A DNA stretch of 64,000 bases from Sporopachydermia quercuum (GCA_001599295.1 BCGN01000001.1:558001-622000); one strand, 5' to 3'; positions 8,377 through 18,908 are shown, counted from the stretch's first letter. Notes: generated by a model from the letters alone, not told the origin. Made by a program: numbers and translations.

Positions 8377-10947
8377 CTAGGAGTCAAATCCTTCTGGAAC
8401 ACCCTTAGCATGTCTTACATTATTAAATCCACCAATAAATGCACCTCCCATTTGAAGCGACCACGCATATTTGTGATTTTCAACATCTCGTATTACTTTG
8501 TATGCCGACATTGAGGAATAGCCCATTCCTGTTCTAGGATCATAATATGTAGCTGGAGTACCAGTAATAACGCATCTTTTATTCTGCTCAATTTCAGCAG
8601 TCGAGCTCAGCCCTCCTGTTGCAGCGTTGCTAGTTATTAAGACGCTTGACTCTCTAGATGATTCTCTTCCTGTAGCAGATTTCGTATCTTCTTTCATTAT
8701 CCTACTCTGAGTTGGTTGACGGCCTCCTTGATATGTAGCGCTTGCTTCAAAAGTACTGACAAAAGCTAAAGAAGGATCAAGTATTCTCTCCATTTTATTG
8801 ATTTCCTCAACTCTTCTGGATGCTGGAAGTACCGACTGAGGTCCAAATAACAGACTTTTGACTTGGGGCTCACTGATAGCATCTGGAAACTCCACCAGGT
8901 TGATTGTAGTATATTCCATTTTCAGGCTTGGTCCAAACACTATTGCGGGTTCTTCAATCTTTGGTTCTGTAAGTTCTCTCTTCTCATCACCATCAGATTT
9001 ATCATTAATTTCAGCAATTGTCTCTATCTTATTAGGTTCCGCATTGTTGTTCTTCTCATCAACAATAGTTGGTTCATTTCCTTTTACTAATTCATCTGCT
9101 TCCTTACTATCATCAGGATGTTCCTGTTTGGCTAATTGATTTGGCTCTGTTTCTGATTTGACTTGTATATTTTCTGTTTCGCTGGTTTCTTTAGGCTCAG
9201 CCTTTTCCTGCTTTGAAGTTTCCTCACTGGTTGATTCTAAAGACTCAACAGTGGTATGGCTGTTGATGGCAGTCACATCCTTTTGGTCTTCATCAATAGG
9301 ACTTGTAATGTCCTCACTGGCACGCTCCTTATCAGCATAGGACTCCTCANCAGTTCTTATTTCAGCGTAATTATTCGAGTTCAGATCTTCTTCCACTACT
9401 AATGTTTCGTCGTTATTATCAGTTCTCCTAGAAATATTTGACACTTGACTTGAGGGCAATTTCCCATTGGATTCAGCAACTGCAACCTCTATTTTCTCAT
9501 TCATATGTTCCAAATGTGTATTAATTTTATCTTCCTCCTCTATTTCCTGTTCGGCATCAATCTCTCTCTTTTTATCTTTATATGCTGTCGAAGCTTCTTC
9601 TCGGGTGTCATTGACTGTCTCATTATTATCACTTTTTCTATCATCATTGTTGTTATCATTATTTTTACTATCATTTTCAATATCTACTACACTATTGGTT
9701 CCACTCAGCTGTTGATCCTTATTAACCTGACTGTCTCGATCATCAGCATTAACGTTTTCTTCAGTATTACAATCCACCGGTTTATCAATTGTTCTACCCT
9801 CTGCTTCATTCTTTTCATTACTACCCTTCACAGTCTCCGTTTCATCACCTGTTTTGCTGCTTTTACCAACATCAACATCTGCTTTATCATCTCTACCACC
9901 TTCTTTCAAGGACTCGGTATCTTGGTCTTTCTCTGTGCCAAGGGTATTTGGCTCATCTGTTTTAATGACTGGTGGGTCAACAACTTTTGAAGTGGAAAGA
10001 AACCTGATAAACTGTGTCAAATGTTTCCGTTTAGCCAAAATTGCATTTCTCATTTTCTCCTTCTTAATCGTTTCTTGTTCTTTGAATTGAGTTAATGATA
10101 AAACATTATTCCTTTCCGTTATTTCTGCCTCTCGCAACCTATCCTCCTGTGTTAATGTAACATCTACTTCTTTCTTCAGATTAACATACCGAGATTTTCT
10201 CGACTCAAACTCTTTTAACCTCTCCGCAACTCTTTTTCTATTCGCGATAGTAGATGCCCTTGATGATGATCTTCTGCTGCTATCTAGCAAAGTAAGAGGT
10301 TTGGGTTTGGGTTTAGGTATGGGTTTCCTAGCTGTCGCATCAGCTTTCAAAATAGGTTTAATCTTAGGAATGTCAAACTTCTTTCGCTCTTTTGCTTTCG
10401 ACTGTCGAATTGACTTCTGTAGTTCACGTTCTCCTGCATCTTCCTGTTCTGAGTCTTCACTGTTCGAATCTGAATCTGAAAATATGTCATCATCATCCTC
10501 ATTGCCGTCATAGCCATCTGAACTTTCATTAACTTCATTAGGCGAACTACCTTCATCATTTGTGCCCTCAGCTGTCTCAGAAGCTGATTCTGAACCTGAT
10601 GCAGAACTTGTTACTTCGCTATCAGCATTTGAATCTAACACTGAAGGTTTGCTTTTACTCCTGCTCCTGCTTCTACTCCTACTTCTTCGCTTCCGTTTCA
10701 AGTTCTTCTGTCGAGCTTTTTCTTTCTCAGCTTCTATATCAAATTCCTCATCGTTTTCAACTTCCATGAAAATTCCATGTTCGTCTTCGTCATCTTTTGC
10801 TAATTCTCCAATAGGATTTTCGTGCTGAAGCAGGATTTTCAGCCTATTACCAGCATTTTTACGTCTTTGTCGGGTAGCTACTAAGGATTCATTAGGCTCG
10901 CCTGAGGATTCCCGCGAAGAGGGTAGCGACAGATCTAAATCAGACAT
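8377..10947 (-). CDS. SWC2: SWR1-complex subunit Swc2 (YL1/Vps72 family)
   Basis: An uninterrupted frame of 856 residues. The N-terminus has RQRRKNAGNRLKILLQHE followed by acidic residues, the YL1 domain that grips the H2A.Z-H2B dimer. The extreme C-terminus (residues 792-856) is the YL1_C domain: CVITGTPATYYDPRTGMGYS then AYKVIRDVENHKYAWSLQMG. Swc2 delivers H2A.Z to the SWR1 remodeller and senses nucleosome-free promoter DNA. A long middle stretch, about residues 340-620, is low in complexity and dominated by Glu, Asp, Asn, Lys and Ser. It makes the protein much longer than S. cerevisiae Swc2 (about 476 residues). A basic Arg/Ser/Lys run (residues 84-100) looks like a nuclear localisation signal. 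Confidence 0.9.
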   Translation of the reverse strand: MSDLDLSLPSSRESSGEPNESLVATRQRRKNAGNRLKILLQHENPIGELAKDDEDEHGIFMEVENDEEFDIEAEKEKARQKNLKRKRRSRSRSRSRSKSKPSVLDSNADSEVTSSASGSESASETAEGTNDEGSSPNEVNESSDGYDGNEDDDDIFSDSDSNSEDSEQEDAGERELQKSIRQSKAKERKKFDIPKIKPILKADATARKPIPKPKPKPLTLLDSSRRSSSRASTIANRKRVAERLKEFESRKSRYVNLKKEVDVTLTQEDRLREAEITERNNVLSLTQFKEQETIKKEKMRNAILAKRKHLTQFIRFLSTSKVVDPPVIKTDEPNTLGTEKDQDTESLKEGGRDDKADVDVGKSSKTGDETETVKGSNEKNEAEGRTIDKPVDCNTEENVNADDRDSQVNKDQQLSGTNSVVDIENDSKNNDNNNDDRKSDNNETVNDTREEASTAYKDKKREIDAEQEIEEEDKINTHLEHMNEKIEVAVAESNGKLPSSQVSNISRRTDNNDETLVVEEDLNSNNYAEIRTXEESYADKERASEDITSPIDEDQKDVTAINSHTTVESLESTSEETSKQEKAEPKETSETENIQVKSETEPNQLAKQEHPDDSKEADELVKGNEPTIVDEKNNNAEPNKIETIAEINDKSDGDEKRELTEPKIEEPAIVFGPSLKMEYTTINLVEFPDAISEPQVKSLLFGPQSVLPASRRVEEINKMERILDPSLAFVSTFEASATYQGGRQPTQSRIMKEDTKSATGRESSRESSVLITSNAATGGLSSTAEIEQNKRCVITGTPATYYDPRTGMGYSSMSAYKVIRDVENHKYAWSLQMGGAFIGGFNNVRHAKGVPEGFDS

Positions 10948-11800
10948 TTTGATAAATAGAAGTAAGTGAGAAACAAATAGGGTTCCTAATTCTTTAGATG
11001 TCGTTGATTGTTTAATTTCCCATTAATATTGATCCATCCTAATGAACACTATGGTAATCTGATCTTGATAGTAGGGCAGGTAACTTATGTGTATACACCA
11101 CATCTGGCATGTTGATTCTCTACTTGCAAACAAGCAATTTGATCAAGACAATCAAACTGCTGAAAGACTTAAAAATATTTATTCACCCACGAGTTTCTCT
11201 TAGATTTCTTTATTCCTTTGTTATTATGCATTATCAGCTGTTTAATTGTTCCTACTCATTGATGTGTAGGAAGAAGAGAGATTTTGAGGGGGACGTACAG
11301 GAGAATATACCAGTTTGCTAGGTACAAAACAGCAAACCGGAGAAGAAACTTACTGGTACATTATATAGTATCCGAATTTTTATTGTATGAAATGAATAAG
11401 AATGAGTGGTTAAAAGGAAATTAATATATGGGTTTATGAGAGATGAAGTTGTTATGAAGTTCAAAGTCTGTAATCCTACCTTGAAATACCAATATCTTTT
11501 CTATATTTCAAAAATATAAAGTGGTAGCTTGATTTGATCAAAGGGAATGACGATGTAACCTATCTTCTCCAGTTTAATCAATTCTGGAGATTATAGTACC
11601 ATCTAATTGCATAGTTTCCTGTTTTTTTACTATTCCTTCATTGATTGAGTACTTTCTATCCGATCAACCAACAATTCAAAGCACGAACATTTGAGAGAGT
11701 TAGTNCGGGTTAAATAACGAAACTTCCTCTTCTTAAGGAGAAAAGAAAACTGGCTGGAGGTATCACCATCTCTTAAATTTTTTTAACCAAACTTCAAGCC
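10948..11800. other. Divergent promoter region, SWC2 and COQ3
   Basis: An 853-bp interval between two gene starts pointing apart. It must contain both promoters. I recognise no specific site. A 70-codon open frame (11109-11321) has no recognisable content. Confidence 0.6.
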
Positions 11801-12670
11801 ATGTTCAAAAGAGCTTTGGGCAGTAGAACCTTCCTGCGGTTCTCCTCAACATCATCATCACATGAACAATTAAGCCATTTCAACGAACTAGCTGACACAT
11901 GGTGGCACACTTCTGGATCACAGAGGATTTTACATAAAATGAATCTCCTCAGAATGGATTTCATCCTAAATACATTAAAAGAACAGGCAAAGATATCAGC
12001 ATTCGTTCCTGGTTATTCGTTAAATTTCTTCCCAGAAGACGTGAAAGAACAAATCATCGATGAACAAAGCAAAGCAAGAGAAGAAGTATTCAAAACCGTT
12101 TCAGATCTGAAGGTACTAGATATTGGATGTGGAGGTGGAATTCTTTCAGAAAGCTTAGCCAGAATGAAATTCATTGAAAGTGTTCGAGGAATTGATTTGA
12201 GTGATGAGGTACTGAAATTTGCAGAAGAACATAAGAAGAAAGATCCGATTTTGAGAAATAAGCTAATATATGAGAAGAAAGAGATAAGTCAAGTTGAAGA
12301 GGAGGGAGAATATGATATGGTGACAATGTTTGAAGTTTTAGAGCATGTTGATTACCCTGCAGAAGTATTAAGTGAAGGCCTAAAAAGAGTGAAAAAAGGA
12401 GGTTGGTTATTTCTTAGTACGATCAACAGAACTCCTGTTTCCTTTTTCACTACAATATTCATGGGAGAATATATATTGGGAGTTGTACCTAAAGGTACAC
12501 ATGAATATTATAAATACATCAATGAGAGTGAGTTAAGAGACTGGTTGAAAAAGAAGAATGAGTTTGAAGTAGTTAAGAGTCAAGGGTGTTTATACATTCC
12601 AGCTTATGGATGGAAGCTTACTGATAACAAGAGTGTTGGAAATTATTTTATGGCTCTTTATAAGAAATGA
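11801..12670 (+). CDS. COQ3: Ubiquinone biosynthesis O-methyltransferase, mitochondrial
   Basis: A 289-residue class I SAM-dependent methyltransferase. The start MFKRALGSRTFLRFSSTSSS is basic and hydroxylated without acids, a good mitochondrial presequence. The family block HFNELADTWWHTSG follows (compare NELAxxWWDxxG). The SAM-binding motif I is VLDIGCGGG at residues 105-113. The acidic residue after the second strand sits in GIDLSD, and the post-motif FEVLEHV and GGWLFLSTINRTP are typical of UbiG/Coq3. Coq3 performs both O-methylations in coenzyme Q synthesis as part of the CoQ synthome on the inner membrane. A pair of hydrophobic residues around FFTTIFMGEYILGVVPKGTH matches the membrane-interacting segment of the family. 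No intron is needed. It converges on VPS60, with 237 bp between the stops. Confidence 0.93.
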   Translation: MFKRALGSRTFLRFSSTSSSHEQLSHFNELADTWWHTSGSQRILHKMNLLRMDFILNTLKEQAKISAFVPGYSLNFFPEDVKEQIIDEQSKAREEVFKTVSDLKVLDIGCGGGILSESLARMKFIESVRGIDLSDEVLKFAEEHKKKDPILRNKLIYEKKEISQVEEEGEYDMVTMFEVLEHVDYPAEVLSEGLKRVKKGGWLFLSTINRTPVSFFTTIFMGEYILGVVPKGTHEYYKYINESELRDWLKKKNEFEVVKSQGCLYIPAYGWKLTDNKSVGNYFMALYKK

Positions 12671-12907
12671 GTGAAGAGGAAAATAGAAGAATTGAAGATT
12701 TCATGAACCGAGATGCCTTCTAAAAGCAGCATAAAAATACGCTGTTCATCGGACAGAGTTAGAACTTCAGAAATCGTTTGCCTACTGTATAATGAAAATA
12801 TCAATCACTAAAACCTGTAGATAAATTTTATTGAGCTGATGATTAAAATTTNAGTGACATATCTTACATATTGCATTATTATGTATCAACGCTAAGTTCA
12901 ACTCCTT

Positions 12908-13659
12908 TCATTCCGCTGTAACTTGTTCTTTCTTCTCTGTTTCAGGAGGCTCATCAATAAACGTTGGTAAGGAATCTTCAGCCAAATAACTTGGTGCAGC
13001 TTCATCTTGAGCTTCAAATTCCATTTCCTCTCCTAATGCTTCCAATTCAGCATCAAGTTCACTCTCACTTATGTCATCTGGTACATCATAACTTCTACCC
13101 ATTGTGTCTTGTAATTCCTGTGACATGTCAATTAAATCTGCCATTTCATCTTGTAAATCCTCAATCTTATCAATATCAATCTTTCCATATTGTTTTCTTA
13201 GTTCTTTATTGGCAGACTTCATGGCATCCACTGTTACCATAACATTACGAAGATTATCGGTTGTCATTGCTGCTTGGGACATATTCCAACTTTGAGACTC
13301 TAAACTTGATTTTTGTGCTTCTATTTGCTTTCTTTGTTTCAACACTTTCAATGCTTTTTGTTTTAATGCATTCTTTCCTGGCCCATCTCTCATCCTGCTG
13401 ATTTTCTGCTGGTATGTAGATAACTCAGCATTGAGTTTAGTTAGCTTCACGTCTAGCGTAGCAACTCTTTCATCTATCTAAAAGCATAGTTAGTGATCTA
13501 GCTCTAGGCATATCAGCTTAAAATTAATTGATTACTTCAGAGTAAATGCTCTATTAACATCAATATGTTTTCGTTCAAATTCTGGTGACTTACTCCATTG
13601 ACAGCATCTGTTAAAGATGGCTTTGGGGCAGAGCTTTTAGATCCAAATAATCGATTCAT
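12908..13659 (-). CDS. VPS60: ESCRT-III accessory protein Vps60/CHMP5, two exons
   Basis: Exon 1 (13594-13659, 22 codons) encodes MNRLFGSKSSAPKPSLTDAV plus NG. Exon 2 (12908-13477) resumes in phase 0 as IDERVATLDVKLTKLNAEL. The 116-bp intron has donor GTAAGT, branch CACTAAC and acceptor TTTTAG. The 211-residue product is a Snf7-domain protein, with a basic first helix pair (LNAELSTYQQKISRMRDGPG, KQKALKVLKQRKQIE) and an acidic C-terminal half. The MRDGPGKNALKQKAL block is diagnostic for Vps60/Mos10/CHMP5 among the ESCRT-III paralogues. It acts at endosomes, where it engages Vta1 and so regulates the Vps4 ATPase during multivesicular body sorting. The exon 2 frame alone lacks an appropriate start, which confirms the need for exon 1. 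Confidence 0.92.
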
Positions 13660-15692
13660 TGTGAAATGGGCAGATGTCTGATCTATATTGTATTGACAAA
13701 TTCTTTAGCAGTTCCAATCAAGCAATTGATTCTGTTTATTCTCAGATTGCCCTTATTCCAACGAGCTGGTGATAATACCTGAGTTCTCTATGTTTCTAAG
13801 GCAACTCCTGGTAAATGGATGGATGACTAACTTATTCTCCTGATTCCCAGTTGGTGCTTGTGAATAGTGTAAGCCTTTGACAAAACTAAATGCTCCAAAA
13901 CGATCTGTATTTGATTACATGTCAAATAATCATTGACATCACGATGTCAATACGTTGAACTTCCAGTTAGTGGTAAATAGCTATGTCCTTGAAAGGACGA
14001 TAAGCCGATGAGAGGCAGAGACTTATCGGTTACAAAGCATCCGACAGATGCTAAGACTATTGGAGGGGGTGAGGGGGTGTGTGAAAGACAATAATATATC
14101 GGAAAAGATGAAAATGACTCAAATAGATTCCGAAATTTTTTTGGCGATTGGAAAATGAAAATAGGAGAGTGATTGATAGTACAAACCATGTTCTGACAAT
14201 TTTGGCAAATATCAGGTCGTGGGGATAGTATCAGCATGATATAGAAAGAAAATGTAATAATAGGCAATCCACCTGATGTATTGAACCGCATCAAAACTCT
14301 ATGTTTTATCTTACTATAATACAGATAATAACATATCCAAAGGTACAATCTAAAGAACTATTAGATATCAACTGTATACATGTGAGAGAAAGCTCACTGA
14401 TCTCCAGAACGAGGGCTTCGAAAAGACGGTCAACCAATGAATATTATATCTACGTTTCTCAATTACAATTTCATGTTCTGCAAGTATCAGTTGATCGTCA
14501 GTTGTGTATAACATTGAAAGTACTATCAAGCAAGTAGCTTCTTAACTCCGTTCTTAAGTTGTTCAACCGAGTCTTATCCGCGGTCCCAAAAATTCCAAAA
14601 TGAGTGATTCATATAAAATCAGTTGATCTCCATATGCTGGTAACCTACTGAGCACCCTCTTTATTGATCGGCGAATCAAATACACAGCAAATGCGACAAG
14701 TTCCTGTTCCATAGAAGATCCAGATAACTCATGTTTGTTGTCTCTTACTGAATATAAGAAAATATAACTCTGAATATATAAAAGTATATCAGTCCAAGTA
14801 GGTAATTACTCAGTACGATGTCATCCCACTCTTATTGTTCGATTCTATGATTACATAATCTCTCAACATTTGTAAGCTTATTAATGAATCATTCAGCAGG
14901 TTAGTCATTCTCGGATTAACTCTCTTTCACCATATTTAGCCCTCTTATCTTGTTGAACTAGCTTCTGTCGTTGCTTCTATTAAGCTGAGAACTACTGTAT
15001 TTCTTCAGCTTACTCATTGCTTGTTTTGCTCAATATAGTCTGATTTACTACTAAATCACTCGGATTTACCTGACCCTGGTGCCAGCTATTAAATTTTTCA
15101 CCCCACAATCCGTCAAATGTGTACCGAAGAATCTTTAGTCCTTTACCAGGAAAACCGTTGAAGGGCAGTTCTAAAGACTGTCACATCATGTAACATCTAT
15201 GAAGTACTATGGATCAGATATACTTTTCCAATACTACTGTAATACTAAATTCACTCGCGGATGGTTATTCTCACAAATTAATAAAACTGATTTTTATAGT
15301 ACTGTTTCTACGTTAAGTAAAATACTCACTTTATTTTCATGCTCTTTGAACTATATTCCTTTTTTCTAGTACTAATGCATAACTACACATACACTCTTCA
15401 CTTCCCATGGCTAATTAATGCTCATGTCATCGTTTATTACCAACGCTTCAGTACACTCACACTTTTATATAATCAAATCACTCTTGTACGTAACACATTC
15501 TATTGAATGAAAATCGCTACAAAGTTCCCCTCTTGGAGCTCTTGATTAACCACGAAAGACATTTGTTCTTCTTGATTATTGTAAATGAATTGAATGAAGG
15601 AGCAAGTTAGATGAAAAGAAAAGCAGCTGATAATTATTTGCTAATACATGTGAGAACTTTTTGGCAATTTATAAGTAGTAGAATCAGAAGAA
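13660..15692. other. Large divergent intergenic region, VPS60 and RIB3
   Basis: About 2.0 kb between two starts pointing apart. It holds a striking series of stem-loops at 13933-14052, followed by a G-rich tract with two runs of five G (14060-14082). A 133-codon minus-strand frame (13947-14348) covers the same stretch but has no recognisable protein features. Nothing else is supported. Confidence 0.6.
13933..14052. other. Cluster of four stem-loops, candidate structured RNA
   Basis: Four inverted repeats follow one another within 120 bp. TTGACATC (13933-13940) pairs with GATGTCAA (13943-13950). GTCCT (13985-13989) pairs with AGGAC (13994-13998) around a TGAA loop. GATAAGCC (13999-14006) pairs with GG and CTTATC (14014-14027) through a bulge. 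AGCATC (14036-14041) pairs with GATGCT (14047-14052) across five bases. I do not recognise the family, and the strand is undecided. Confidence 0.4.
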
Positions 15693-16530
15693 ATGTCTAA
15701 ATTCAATACTATTGAAGAAGCATTGAAAGACTTTCGTAAGTGTTGATATTGAAATGATTTGAGTTAGGATGAGATGGGCTAAGTGAAAAGTGACAAGGAA
15801 TCAGGGAGAAAGTATATCTTTAACTTGTGTCCTTGGGCAGCTCGAAGCACAAGGAAATTGGCGAAGAAGATATTGTCTGATGTCCAAATGTACTCATTTA
15901 CTGTATTTGCATTGCATTGCTAACATAGATGAAGGTGCTGGAAAGTTCCTGGTAGTATTAGATGATGAATCAAGAGAAAATGAAGGAGACTTAATTATGG
16001 CAGCAGAATTAATCACGACAGAAAAAATGGCTTTTTTGGTTCGTTGGTCATCAGGTTACATATGTGCTCCTCTCTCGCAAGAAAGAGCTGATAAACTTGA
16101 CTTACCATATATGTTAGATCCCTCGTTACAAACAGATAGACATGGTACTGCGTACACAATTACTGTTGATTACGCTGAAGGCACAACCACAGGGATTTCT
16201 GCCCAAGACAGGGCTCTGACGTGTCAAAAGCTTGCTAATCCTACAAGCAACCCTAAAGATTTCTTACGCCCTGGGCACATTGTCCCTCTAAGAGCTGTTG
16301 ACGGTGGGGTTTTGAAAAGAGACGGACATACTGAAGCAAGTGTTGATTTATGCAAACTAAGTGGACTCCAACCAGCTGCAGTAATATGTGAATTGGTTCG
16401 AGAAGAAGACGGATTAATGGCACGACGTGATGATTGTTTCAAGTTTGCAGAAAAATGGGAACTGAAAGTTATTACTATTGTTGCCCTTAAAGAGTATATT
16501 CTTTCCAGAACAAACGGTGATTCTAATTAG
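15693..16530 (+). CDS. RIB3: 3,4-dihydroxy-2-butanone 4-phosphate synthase, two exons
   Basis: Exon 1 is 15693-15735 (MSKFNTIEEALKDF plus one base). Exon 2 is 15929-16530. The 193-bp intron has donor GTAAGT and the very tight branch-acceptor GCTAACATAG. The splice restores HEGAGKFLVVLDDESRENEG, the RibB/Rib3 N-terminus, and yields 214 residues, the family's usual length. It converts ribulose 5-phosphate to formate and DHBP, the four-carbon precursor of riboflavin. Visible family residues include the Mg-binding acidic block RENEGDL, RHGTAYTITVDY, the phosphate-loop region GISAQDRA, and the catalytic-site strand GGVLKRDGHTEASVDLCKLS. Intron retention would stop after two extra codons beyond CGT. 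The frame within the intron that runs into exon 2 has no early ATG and is not the true N-terminus. Confidence 0.94.
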
Positions 16531-16968
16531 CCCTAGATTTATCATCAGGCTTGGTTGTATGTATCATTAGTTTCACTCTTCTCATTATGATCATATTTCA
16601 TCTTCACCTTCATCATCATCATCATCATCGATCAGATATTCGTTTCATTCATCAATCATCATAAGTAGCATTTAACTGATTGGTGGCGTTCCTGCAATTT
16701 TCCTTATCTTCATTTTTAATGACGTTTGAATATAGAGAATGTTATGTTGGACATGTATATNAGTGTAGAAATGTAGATATCATTTAAAAGAAATCTTCTC
16801 GTGATAAAGAGAAGCATAGCTGTTTTACCATGGACTATAATTAAAAATCTATTCATTCATCTACAAAAAAAAAAGTTANTCAAATCGTTATATTAGTATC
16901 TGGTCTTCTATTATTGTATAGAAACAGGCAAACAGGTAGTCTCAAGCCATCAATCTACACAAATTTAA
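16531..16968. other. Convergent 3' region between RIB3 and WRS1
   Basis: 438 bp between two stops. It contains an ATC/CAT microsatellite of about six units (16611-16629) and an 11-base A tract (16864-16874). Both are consistent with 3'-UTR sequence of the flanking genes. No gene is seen. Confidence 0.6.
16611..16629. repeat. CAT trinucleotide microsatellite
   Basis: About six uninterrupted CAT units in the 3' flank of RIB3, 80 bp past its stop. It is non-coding and likely to be length-variable. Confidence 0.8.
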
Positions 16969-18249
16969 TCATTTCTTACTCTTCTTTTCTCTAAGTTTGA
17001 TAGGAACTAAACGTTCTTGAGTGCCCCACTCGAGAGTTCTATCACTTCTCATATACTCCCTAACGGCTTCGTCTGTTAATTTAGCTCTTCTTTCTTGAAA
17101 TTCACCAACAAATTGTTGTAAGACCTTAATACATTCAATCTTCAATTCACCAGTCAACATTTCTCCACTCTTATAAGCGTTATAGATTCTTTCAAGTTTC
17201 TCATCGTCATCTTCAAAAAAGGTCAAATATTGATAAGCTACATCAACATCAGGATTACCACCATATTTTCTTTGTTCTTCCAAAGTAGTTCTTCCTCCAG
17301 AGAAAGCATACTTCTTGATTTTTTTGTCAATTTGCTTTGGAGTGTCAGTCATAAAGACAGCACTAGTTTCCGATGAGGCAGACATTTTTGTTTGTGAGCC
17401 TTGTAAAGCAGGGAAAAACTTAGTATGAATCAAACTTGGTTTAGGATATTTCAGTTTTTGAGCAACATCTCGTGATAGTCTGAAATATGGATCTTGATCA
17501 ATTGCGCAAGGAATTAAACAGGGGATATCCTTTCTATCACCAAAAATGAAGGGAAAAGAGTTTGAGAATGCTGTTGAAATTTGAATAGAAGCAAAATGGA
17601 TCTTTCCAATGTTATCACTGTCTTGGAAACCAAATATAGCTTTGGCTGTTGATGTGGTTATTTGCCGAGCAACTCTTACAACGTTTTCATATAAAGCTCC
17701 ACCCATATACTCTAAATCGCTGAACATAAATGTCTTCTTGGGATCAAGTCCCACAGCTGCAATATCCTTTGCATTTTCAAGAGCAAACTGCTTAACATCT
17801 TCAATCTTCAATTTAGGCTTGAACAAGAATTTCTCGTCATCAGTTAACTCGATGATGAGAGGAACATCAAATACATCTTGCAGCCATTTGGTGAAAATGA
17901 ATGGTGCCATATGACCCAAATGCATAGAGTCACTAGAAGGACCTCTACCAGTATAAAGAAAAAAAGGCTCACCATGTTCATACCTATCAAGAATGGCATT
18001 AAGATCACGTTCGGAGAAGAAAAGACCTCTTCTAAGAAATCTATGAGGTCTGTGGCCAGTAGCTTCTTCGAACCGAGCCAATGTCTCAGGTGTGATCTTT
18101 CTGGTACCGAACTGAGCAATCAACTTATCATAATCAATTTCTTGAGCTTCCCCGTCAACAACGGCCCCTTCGACTTCCCAGGGTGTCACAACTTGTTCAT
18201 GAGCTCCTTTGATGTCGAGCTTCTCAATGGCCGGAGTAGATTCTGTCAT
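16969..18249 (-). CDS. WRS1: Cytosolic tryptophanyl-tRNA synthetase
   Basis: A 426-residue class Ic aminoacyl-tRNA synthetase that charges tRNA-Trp in the cytosol. Very high similarity to S. cerevisiae Wrs1 is visible throughout: [59 protein letters not shown]. The HIGH-type signature is HLGH at residues 110-113 and the KMSKS loop is KMSAS at 288-292, the form typical of eukaryotic Trp[16 protein letters not shown] and [15 protein letters not shown] form the conserved catalytic core. I prefer the ATG at 18249. An in-frame ATG seven codons upstream (18270) would add only a short hydrophobic MVSIIIA that is unlike the family. The lysine-rich C-terminus is also typical. Confidence 0.96.
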   Translation of the reverse strand: MTESTPAIEKLDIKGAHEQVVTPWEVEGAVVDGEAQEIDYDKLIAQFGTRKITPETLARFEEATGHRPHRFLRRGLFFSERDLNAILDRYEHGEPFFLYTGRGPSSDSMHLGHMAPFIFTKWLQDVFDVPLIIELTDDEKFLFKPKLKIEDVKQFALENAKDIAAVGLDPKKTFMFSDLEYMGGALYENVVRVARQITTSTAKAIFGFQDSDNIGKIHFASIQISTAFSNSFPFIFGDRKDIPCLIPCAIDQDPYFRLSRDVAQKLKYPKPSLIHTKFFPALQGSQTKMSASSETSAVFMTDTPKQIDKKIKKYAFSGGRTTLEEQRKYGGNPDVDVAYQYLTFFEDDDEKLERIYNAYKSGEMLTGELKIECIKVLQQFVGEFQERRAKLTDEAVREYMRSDRTLEWGTQERLVPIKLREKKSKK

Positions 18250-18476
18250 TGCTATTATTATGCTAACCAAACGTCAGCAATTAGACCGCTATTATACAAC
18301 AAAAATAGGTCTGGATATCCCTAAATCCTGTTCAAATTCGATAATACTATTGTTTCCTTACTGAATTGAGTTCATAAACGAAATTATCAAGTTCCTATTT
18401 ATAATAACTATTTGTTTAATGTTGTTTCATACTTTTTAGTTTTTGTTTTGGAGGTTACAAATCTTTCAACATTTAT

Positions 18477-18531
18477 GTTTACGTAAACTATATATAATTA
18501 GAGGGTAATATTGATTTAATAGATTACGTAA
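18477..18531. promoter_or_regulatory. Pair of TTACGTAA bZIP-type palindromes upstream of WRS1
   Basis: GTTTACGTAAAC is a perfect 12-bp palindrome at 18477-18488, and TTACGTAA recurs at 18524-18531. TTACGTAA is the classic full site of Yap-family bZIP factors and related ATF/CREB-like proteins. Two copies within 55 bp suggest a real element. The factor is inferred. Confidence 0.45.
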
Positions 18532-18830
18532 CCAAATATAGAAGAATAGATTAGATAAACGAAATGAGGTTGGTGGATGGAAGATGAGGTTGAATCTTGA
18601 ACTAATTCGAACGCTTGGTCTATAGATTGATTGTCACTTAATAATGTTGTTCTTATTATTACCTGACTTGTCTTATTTAATTCGTAGCCAGTGAACTATA
18701 GCGAGTATCTATGTACTTCATTTATGTAAGGGAAGCAGGTTCATGTGTATGTAACGAGATAAGGCAAATTTTAGATCAAATAATCAGATAAGTAAAAGTC
18801 CAGCCGATAAGAAATGATAGAGAGCGGCAT

Positions 18831-18900
18831 ATAGTATTGATTGATAATATCAATACTATTGATACTGCATTAATGGCTAAAGCTATATACATATAGCCAT
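18831..18900. other. Two tandem stem-loops next to the stop of the unknown gene
   Basis: ATAGTATTGAT (18831-18841) pairs perfectly with ATCAATACTAT (18849-18859), an 11-bp stem with a 7-base loop. ATGGCTA (18873-18879) pairs with TAGCCAT (18894-18900), with an inner GCTATA/TATAGC stem (18882-18887 and 18892-18897). They begin 9 bp beyond the stop codon of the minus-strand gene and would lie in its 3'-UTR. Confidence 0.5.
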
Positions 18901-18908
18901 CTTTGTGT

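Larger units (their letters stand above)
18250..18908. other. WRS1 promoter and 3' flank of the unknown gene
   Basis: 659 bp. It contains GTTTACGTAAAC (18477-18488) and TTACGTAA (18524-18531), two bZIP-type palindromes 230-280 bp upstream of WRS1, and two stem-loops at 18831-18900 close to the stop of the neighbouring gene. Confidence 0.6.

Noticed and set aside
13947-14348. 133-codon minus-strand frame
   Set aside because: It covers the stem-loop cluster, has no recognisable domain, is full of rare-looking composition and has no conserved neighbour context. More likely non-coding.
15790-15928. In-frame extension of RIB3 upstream of exon 2
   Set aside because: It begins at GTG, lies inside the intron and lacks family similarity, whereas the exon at 15693-15735 supplies the proper N-terminus.
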